From Batrachochytrium dendrobatidis JAM81 (lineage: Eukaryota; Chytridiomycota; Chytridiomycetes; Rhizophydiales): a stretch of 64,000 nucleotides of DNA. Under the pieces are notes generated by a model. The model was given only the letters and a program-made list of their open reading frames with translations. It was not told the DNA's origin and did not search any database. Position 1 is the stretch's first letter. Every line of letters begins with the position of its first letter. Location: assembly GCF_000203795.2 (NCBI RefSeq), contig NW_006281102.1, positions 1,416,582 through 1,480,581 of the forward strand, written 5' to 3'. Of this stretch, positions 58,023 to 64,000 are shown piece by piece. The position numbers and the translations under genes are program-made.

Positions 58023-58875
58023 ATGAAACTTTTAATTGCCGTATTGTCATCAATCTTGGTTGCTTGCTCAGTTACTACTGCCAATCCAATTGATCCCAGT
58101 GAACGTACAAGTACTGAATCCAGCGCTTCAACATGTTATCCCAGTGTGGCTACAACCACTTATGCTAGCTCTTTGGCAGTTTCTAGCTCACAGGCTACAA
58201 ATTTAGTTGATCCTAGTAAACTTTCAAATAGTGATATGAATTTGATCAGAGAATACGTACAACGAAAAGCAGATCGTAGCAGCGCAATGGAAGTATATGG
58301 TTCGGATGAATCTATAAATTCCGCTCAAAGAGAATTGATAAACCGGCTAGGTGAACAGCTTGCGCTTTTGAAATATAAATTTCCGGATAGAAAGAGTAAT
58401 TCAGAGTGCGAGAAAAAGGTCAAGAAAATCAAACAAGGTCTTGAATTTCAAAAGAAAGAAACTTCAAAAACTTCAAAAAAAAATGCATAAACTTGAGCTT
58501 GAGATTAAAGCTTTAGTTTTGGACCTGGAACTGCAAGCAAAAAAAATCATATCATTTTTTGTTAAAAAATATCCGAATACTTTATCAGTTAATCTAAAAC
58601 TAATCTCTCAATCAAAAACCACCACAATAAAAATCACCAACAAAGTAAGTACTACAAACAAACAACAGCCAAAATCTCAGCAAGCCTCTACTAGTGGAAC
58701 TCGAAGTTCACCACGACATCGTGAAAGCTCAACGTCGTCATTGAATGAAATGTCTACAGTTCAACCCACTCAAACAACCTCCAGTACACAGAAAGTTTCT
58801 TTCAAAACTATGAGTAGGTTTGGATCACGCTGGAGCCAACTCGAAAACAACGATTCATCCGATTCATCCGATTAA
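58023..58875 (+). pseudogene. Secreted coiled-coil family gene, unit 1, frameshifted
   Basis: The ATG at 58023 gives the signal peptide MKLLIAVLSSILVACSVTTA, then a Ser/Thr-rich spacer and LIREYVQRK. The frame ends at 58490. Relative to unit 2 there is one extra base in an A-rich stretch near 58449-58462. Beyond it the other frame stays open to 58875 and encodes the same 130-residue C-terminal half as unit 2 (MHKLELEIKALVLDLELQ...), including about 17 final residues (RFGSRWSQLENN and a D-S-S repeat) that unit 2 has lost. The gene may be a recent pseudogene, a truncated functional protein of 155 residues, or a sequencing error in a homopolymer-like run. No intron with consistent phase was found to bypass the shift. 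Confidence 0.7.
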
Positions 58876-60177
58876 TTTGAATGCTAATCTGGACTGGTTT
58901 CAACTGAGTCTGCTGTATTTTTGCTTGTAATAAAATACAATTGTCATTGGATATTGGATATTGTATGTACATGCATTATATCTGATCATTTCACAGTTTT
59001 GGTTGGCATGATATCATACTGTACATCAACACTTGTATTTCCAATACAATACAATACAGTTGATTGTATATTGCATAGTTGTACACATTGACGATACTGA
59101 CATGCATGTGTGTATTGTGTCGATATGATATTGTTTGACATGTCGTATTGACACATGCAACACCAATACCAACAATAGTCATGTGTGTTGATATCAGATC
59201 CGACCAATTTGACTGATTTGACTCGTTGATTGTGGTGTCAAGGGTTGCATCAATAGCCTGACTGATCACACACATCAATCGCAGTATCAACTTTGTTGTG
59301 TGTCAAGTATCACATGTTGAATATTGAGTATACAATGTCAACTATAATATTACATTGTTGATAAATGTGTTTGCATGACAATGATGTGTATGGATAACTG
59401 AACCACCATGTAAAAGTCACGATACTTGCACCAGTATACCATATTCCAGCTGTTGATATCGCGCATTCGATGTCATTGCAATGTATCAACTCACTCAACA
59501 CGATTGGTATCGATTGTTGTAGTCATCAAATGTCGTCATTACTCATGCATGTACCAGCTGTGTGTGATTGATATTGATCATCATGACATGTATTCAAATG
59601 CAACACTATCAATATACACCGTGTCATTTGTGATCAACTATAACTGGTATGGACTGCAATCGATTGTGCACGGCAGTGTAACATTTATCGCAGTTGTTGA
59701 TCTATGCTCAACAATGTTATGATGATGAGTGACTGGATCAAATTGCAGTGTATATACGAGTCATACAATGAGTCGTACAACGAGTTGCTCGAGTAATGAA
59801 ATGAGTGCATCAATCCAGAATACGAGTCAACCATGACATATGATCATAATGTGTGGTTGATACAGTTATATAGTGACAATCGATGTTGATATAGTAGCAC
59901 ACAACATACAATATCACAACACATGTTGATGGCCAACTAATAACTGAATGTCATCCAGTTGCGTATAGTCCTACTTGGTCTGTGCTTGACTATATTGTGA
60001 TGTACTGACCCTTTTAGGGTGGACGAGGGTGGAAAACTGCAGAATCAACCATACGACACTTGAATACACAAGCAGTTGTTCAACCAAGATTGAAGGTTAT
60101 CATAAAGGAAGATCCCTTTAAAGTTTAACATTGATAGCAACAAACTGCTACCAACCCTGACAACAACACTGGTTTTT

Positions 60178-60189
60178 TAGGACGGTCAT
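60178..60189 (+). promoter_or_regulatory. Shared promoter motif TAGGACGGTCAT, unit 2
   Basis: It lies 113 bases before the ATG at 60291, within the near-identical 5' flank of the tandem units. Confidence 0.55.
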
Positions 60190-60226
60190 ATGAAAACATG
60201 CTTTTAACACTGTCTGCTTGATGATG

Positions 60227-60235
60227 TATAAATAC
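60227..60235 (+). promoter_or_regulatory. TATA box, unit 2
   Basis: TATAAATAC lies 64 bases before the ATG at 60291. Confidence 0.6.
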
Positions 60236-60290
60236 AATTCAAATCAGACCTGTTGAATGGCATTACAACTTGCTTAATCAAACCAGTAGA

Positions 60291-61046
60291 ATGAAACTTT
60301 TAATTGCCGTATTGTCATCAATCTTGGTTGCTTGCTCAGTTACTATCGCTACTCCAATCCGCTTTGGTATGGCTACGAGTCCTGGATTTATATCTGTAGA
60401 ATTATGTTATGCAGATGGTGTGAGACAAGTTGACGAACGTACATTTACACTTGACCATGAAAATTTGATCAAAGACTATACAAAACGGACTTGTGACCAT
60501 ACAAAAAAAAAGAAATCACTCAACTTATTAAAGGGTAAGGTGATTCTTCAAGAAAAACAGTTGATTAAACTAGAAAAAAAGCTTCAGCAGTTGATGCATG
60601 ATCACCAGGAAGGTGAGAGTGATACAAATTATGAAAGGAAGCTCTCCAAACTTAAATCTAGTCTTGAAAAACAATCTGGCAAACTTCAAAAACTTCAAAA
60701 AAAAATGCATAAACTTGAGCTTGAGATTAAAGCTTTAGTTTTGGACCTGGAACTGCAAGCAAAAAAAATCATATCATTTTTTGTTAAAAAATATCCGAAT
60801 ACTTTATCAGTTAATCTAAAACTAATCTCTCAATCAAAAACCACCACAATAAAAATCACCAACAAAGTAAGTACTACAAACAAACAACAGCCAAAATCTC
60901 AGCAAGCCTCTACTAGTGGAACTCGAAGTTCACCACGACATCGTGAAAGCTCAACGTCGTCATTGAATGAAATGTCTACAGTTCAACCCACTCAAACAAC
61001 CTCCAGTACACAGAAAGTTTCTTTCAAAACTATGAGTGTGTTTTGA
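60291..61046 (+). CDS. Secreted coiled-coil family protein, unit 2
   Basis: This is an intronless gene for 251 residues. The signal peptide (MKLLIAVLSSILVACSVT) is shared with unit 1, but residues 20-130 differ strongly. The motif LIKDYTKR and a Lys-rich coiled coil (LQEKQLIKLEKKLQQLMHD) are instead closer to the 52344 gene in pattern. From MHKLELEIKAL onward it is identical or nearly so to unit 1, with a Ser/Thr/Gln-rich tail. The stop at 61044-61046 is TGA where unit 1 has GGA. The downstream DNA still encodes the old tail, up to a TAA near 61096. Two Cys residues lie in the variable part. The function is unknown. Its promoter, with the TAGGACGGTCAT motif and TATA box, is near-identical to that of unit 1. 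Confidence 0.85.
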   Translation: MKLLIAVLSSILVACSVTIATPIRFGMATSPGFISVELCYADGVRQVDERTFTLDHENLIKDYTKRTCDHTKKKKSLNLLKGKVILQEKQLIKLEKKLQQLMHDHQEGESDTNYERKLSKLKSSLEKQSGKLQKLQKKMHKLELEIKALVLDLELQAKKIISFFVKKYPNTLSVNLKLISQSKTTTIKITNKVSTTNKQQPKSQQASTSGTRSSPRHRESSTSSLNEMSTVQPTQTTSSTQKVSFKTMSVF

Positions 61047-62634
61047 TCACGCTGGAGTCGACTCGAAAACAACGACTCATCCGATTCATCCGATTAATTT
61101 GAATGCTAATCTGGACTGGTTTCAACTGAGTCTGCTGTATTTTTGCTTGTAATAAAATACAATTGTCATTGGATATTGGATATTGTATGTACATGCATTA
61201 TATCTGATCATTTCACAGTTTTGGTTGGCATGATATCATACTGTACATCAACACTTGTATTTCCAATACAATACAATACAGTTGATTGTATATTGCATAA
61301 TTGTACACATTGATGATACTGACATGCATGTGTGTATTGTGTCGATATGATATTGTTTGACATGTCGTATTGGCACATGCAACACCAATACCAACAACAG
61401 TCATGTGTGTTGATATCAGATCCGACCAATTTGACTGGTTTGACTCGTTGATTGTGGTGTCAATGGTTGCATCAATAGCCTGACTGATCACACACATCAG
61501 TTGTAGTATCAACTTTGTTGTGTGTCAAGTATCACATGTTGAATATTGAGTATACAATGTCAACTATAATATTACATTGTTGATAAATGTGTTTGCATGA
61601 CAATCATGTGTATGGATAACTGAACCACCATATAAAAGTCACAATACTTGCACCAATATACCATATTCCAGCTGTTGATAGTGTACTGTAACTTGCACAT
61701 ATATCTTGTACATTTACATCTAGGTTCGTTTTGAACAAAACTAATCAAATGAAAAATGTTTTTTCTCAATATGGTAGTAAATCTGAAATCTTTCCCTTCA
61801 GCTCGAGTTATTTTTTTATCAAATTTCTTTCCATTTTGTCTTTTTACTCACTTTTTTGTTTGGTCATTTCATATTTCTTTCACTTTTTTGGTTTTTTAGG
61901 TCTCAATATGGTTTGTTTTCTACAAGCCAATCCACTACTTGAGTATTATACATTTTTTGCACAATGTTCTTTAGTATATCCTTGAATTCGCTTCAGTCTC
62001 CACCGAAACCACGCTTTGATAATTGGAATGATAAAGTCTCTGTTAGATGAAAATACTATTGCGTCGACAGTTATTATTACGGTTAATATGGTCAAAATGT
62101 CTGCAAGTTATATGGACTGAATCAGATTCAAAATTACAACCTTATTCACGTAAAATGAAATGTTTCTGTATTTATCTTAAAAACAATGATTGTACGTTTC
62201 AGGAAAGTTGCAGATTGGACAAGCGTCAAAGATATGGGATGTATGAAACAGATATGTAATGTGAGCATTTGCTCTGCATTCTTGTACAAGAATGAGTACG
62301 GATCAGACCAATCAACTAAAGAGCTCAGAGGGCAATTGCTATTCAGTAAATCTAGCAAAAACTGGTGCGAATCTTTTTTTTAAAAACTAGAATGCAAATA
62401 TATCCAAGATTAGGATGCAACAAAGATGAGTTTGTAGAGTTTAATTATATGTGTATCATATGATGGGATTTGTATTTATTGAATTGATAATGTCAATCTG
62501 GTAGAAAAGCGCAACAAATATTTAATCTGCTTATTCCAAAGCAAGTGTTTCATTCCATAAATACAACTGCTGCAGTTTAGTACTATGAATTAATAATTGG
62601 TATATATATGTAGACCCTGAAAAGTTTACAACAA
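61047..62634. other. Intergenic region: end of tandem repeat, then MITE-like repeat
   Basis: The tandem array ends at about 61680. From 61.7 to 62.1 kb there is T-rich single-copy sequence without a supportable gene (the open frame at 61731-61985 is an artefact of T richness). The repeat at 62137-62569 follows. Confidence 0.45.
62137..62569. mobile_element. Degenerate MITE-like element with terminal inverted repeats
   Basis: The left end, after TA at 62135-62136, is CAACCTTATTCACGTAAAAT. The right end, inverted, reads CAGTTGTATTTATGGAATG and AAACACTTGC. The right half on the minus strand has AAATATTTGTTGCGC, CATCATATGATACAC and TTTGTTGCATCCTAATC, parallel to the copy at 41993. The right TA flank is lost. 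Confidence 0.55.
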
Positions 62635-62705
62635 GCGCTAGTGGTTTAGTGGTAAAATTCATCGTTGCCATCGATGAGCCCCCGGTTCAATTCCGGGCTA
62701 GCGCA
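62635..62705 (+). tRNA. tRNA-Gly (anticodon GCC)
   Basis: It is 71 bases with the discriminator A. The acceptor stem GCGCTAG (62635-62641) pairs perfectly with CTAGCGC (62698-62704). The D arm contains AGTGGTAAAA. The anticodon stem CATCG pairs with CGATG around the loop TTGCCAT, giving anticodon GCC. The T arm CCCGG-TTCAATT-CCGGG follows. There is no intron. The cloverleaf is complete and shows the usual shape of eukaryotic tRNA-Gly(GCC). Confidence 0.95.
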
Positions 62706-63022
62706 TGTTTTTGTTTTTACTACTCGACAAGATAAAACATTTTTTTGGTTATAAAACTTTGCTCCCATCATGTTTTGGAAATATTCTAATAGCATCAAGC
62801 AGGCCGTTGTTGCAACAGACTGATGATTGCCAATAATTTATCGTTTATCTATTCATCCTCATTATCACCAGTCATAGTGGGTCGAGTTAGAGGGCTACAC
62901 AATGCAAATCCTCTGCCATCAACAAATTTTGTTTTCTAAATAACACCCTTGCCACTCCACTTTAAAAGATAGCGTAAAAGTTCAGCTCATAATCAAGTCT
63001 ATTCGTGATACATGATGCTTGG
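62706..63022. other. Intergenic region, tRNA to DNAJC3-like gene
   Basis: A T run (TTTTTGTTTTT) shortly after the tRNA can end RNA polymerase III transcription. The rest is the 3' flank of the minus-strand gene. Confidence 0.5.
62707..62717 (+). terminator. Putative Pol III terminator after tRNA-Gly
   Basis: T-rich tract (TG then TTTTTG TTTTT) directly downstream of the tRNA end. Confidence 0.6.
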
Positions 63023-64000
63023 TTAGCCAAAGTGAAATTTGAATTGACCACCGCCCTGTCCACCAAATGGAAATCCGTGTTGATGGAATCCATCCTGATG
63101 GAAAAAGTTGTTACCACGGAATTGATTTCCACCTCCAGATGAATTGTTTGGATCCTACAACAATTTAGTATGCAATAAATCGGTCAACTACTAAATCAAC
63201 ACACACTACCAGATAATAAAAGTATACTCACGTTCGGATCATCGCCATTATCATACTGCTCCCTTAGCTCGTCATTGCCCAAAACTTCATAAGCTTGATT
63301 GATTTCGCTCATTTTTCGCTGAACTTGATCTCTAGATAAAGTGCCAGAATATTTATCTGGATGCCATTGCTGTGCCAATTTACGGAATGCTTTTTTGATT
63401 TCCTTTTTAGTAGCTGATCGTTGAACACCGAGAGTTTTGTAATAGTTTCGCATGCCTGCCTGTTTTTGAAGCTTCTGAGCCCTGTTATATCCTTCCGAAA
63501 TCTGCCATATTGCAAAATCAACAAAGTTAGGGCCGTGCAAAAATCAAAGTGTATAGTGATTATAGCAAATATTTCATACTCTTGGGTCATTCTTGTCGTA
63601 TTCATGTGCTTTTTGGAAATCCGAAATGGCTTCACGATAATCCTCTTTTTCTAGCAAAGCGTTGGCTCGTGTAATTAGAGCCTCCACATTTTCGGCATCC
63701 AACGAAAGCGTCCTCGAGCACCAATCAATGGCATCAATATCTTTGCGAAGCTACAGACAAAAGCATTGCACAAAATAATATAATGTTAAAGCCAGCCTTG
63801 GTTTCAAACATACCAGTGGTTGAACTTACAGCACCATAACCACGACAAGCATAGGAATAAACTTGAATATTCAAGCTATTTGCACCAATGCCCTCAAAAT
63901 CTTTTATAACACCATTTTGACCAAACAAAATGTCAATAACACTCCTCCATTTTCTTTTTTCGACAAAAGCAGCCATGTTCTTGAGCTCCTTATCCAGTTT
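63023..64000 (-). CDS. DNAJC3/P58IPK-like co-chaperone, TPR plus J domain (3' part)
   Basis: Four exons are in the window (64000-63830 open at the edge, 63750-63580, 63501-63232, 63154-63023), giving the last 247 residues. TPR-type helices come first (LSLDAENVEALITRANALL, KEDYREAISDFQKAHEYD). The J domain follows, NYYKTLGVQRSATKKEIKKA with the HPD motif in QQWHPDKY, and EINQAYEVLGNDELREQYD. The Gly/Phe-rich end closes with GGGQFKFHFG, like the FKFHFN end of DNAJC3. DNAJC3 works in the ER lumen with BiP during the unfolded protein response. A signal peptide would be upstream of the window, so ER location cannot be verified. A cytosolic DNAJC7-like protein is the main alternative. Confidence 0.88.

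Larger units (their letters stand above)
57068..61680 (+). repeat. Tandem duplication, two full units plus a partial third
   Basis: Unit 1 is about 57068-59337, unit 2 about 59338-61559, and a partial third about 61560-61680. All three boundaries begin TCAACTATAATATT. From about 57150 to 58070 and 59420 to 60340 the copies are almost identical at an offset of 2268. The 3' gene halves and downstream flank are nearly identical at an offset of 2222. Only the 5' part of the genes after the signal peptide differs. Each unit carries one secreted-protein gene with its promoter. Confidence 0.9.

Noticed and set aside
57149..59722. Identical open frames of about 100 codons at 57149 and 59426
   Set aside because: They begin with non-ATG codons, have no signal peptide or domain, and are identical only because the non-coding flank is tandemly duplicated.
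45000..61700. CRISPR array or phage/plasmid features
   Set aside because: The repeats here are a tandem gene duplication and dispersed MITE-like copies; spacing and gene structure are eukaryotic.

Overview
This is nuclear DNA of a flagellated, intron-rich fungus, most likely a chytrid and probably close to Batrachochytrium. That placement is an inference. It rests on a dynein-2/IFT-type Tctex light chain, fungal-type housekeeping genes with many 50-170 nt introns, and a set of small lineage-specific secreted proteins with signal peptides and TATA promoters. All gene models were built by eye from splice signals, phase and remembered family motifs. No database search was run.

Layout. 1-10 kb: 5' part of a coiled-coil gene (minus), a SET-domain methyltransferase (plus), two small secreted proteins, the F1-ATPase assembly factor ATP11 (plus) and a Byr4/Bfa1-like protein (minus). 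10-14.6 kb: a gene-poor gap holding a degenerate repeat. 14.6-48.8 kb: a compact housekeeping block with a DUF1771-Smr protein, methionine sulfoxide reductase B, trimethyllysine dioxygenase (10 exons), ribosomal protein eL43, a Uds1-type coiled-coil protein, RNA polymerase subunit Rpb8, box C/D snoRNP factor Bcd1, a G-protein gamma subunit, Nup192, Vps18 (19 exons), a DYNLT2B-like dynein light chain, an Air1/2-like zinc-knuckle protein, complex I assembly factor CIA30, a small IQ protein and the GTPase Nog2. 48.8-61.7 kb: an accessory region of secreted-protein genes in compositionally odd intergenic DNA, ending in a 2.2-2.3 kb tandem duplication. 61.7-64 kb: a repeat, tRNA-Gly(GCC) and the 3' part of a DNAJC3-like co-chaperone.

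The housekeeping genes form no single pathway. They are packed in convergent and divergent pairs, some only 5-120 bp apart. Two themes run through them. First, six of about 79 introns appear to be GC-AG, and all six carry the donor GCAAGT. Second, a TA-flanked MITE-like repeat sits immediately beside the RPB8 stop codon and 73 bp upstream of DYNLT2B.

The accessory part is the most unusual. Three secreted proteins share a (K/R)R-S-P site shortly after the signal peptide, and one of them looks like a precursor of a cationic amphipathic peptide. Three others share a signal peptide and a promoter module (TAGGACGGTCAT, then TATAAATAC). Two of these lie in the tandem duplication as mosaic paralogs, and each carries a different disabling lesion. 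Another secreted protein carries repeated PKRSRK basic motifs that resemble nuclear localisation signals.
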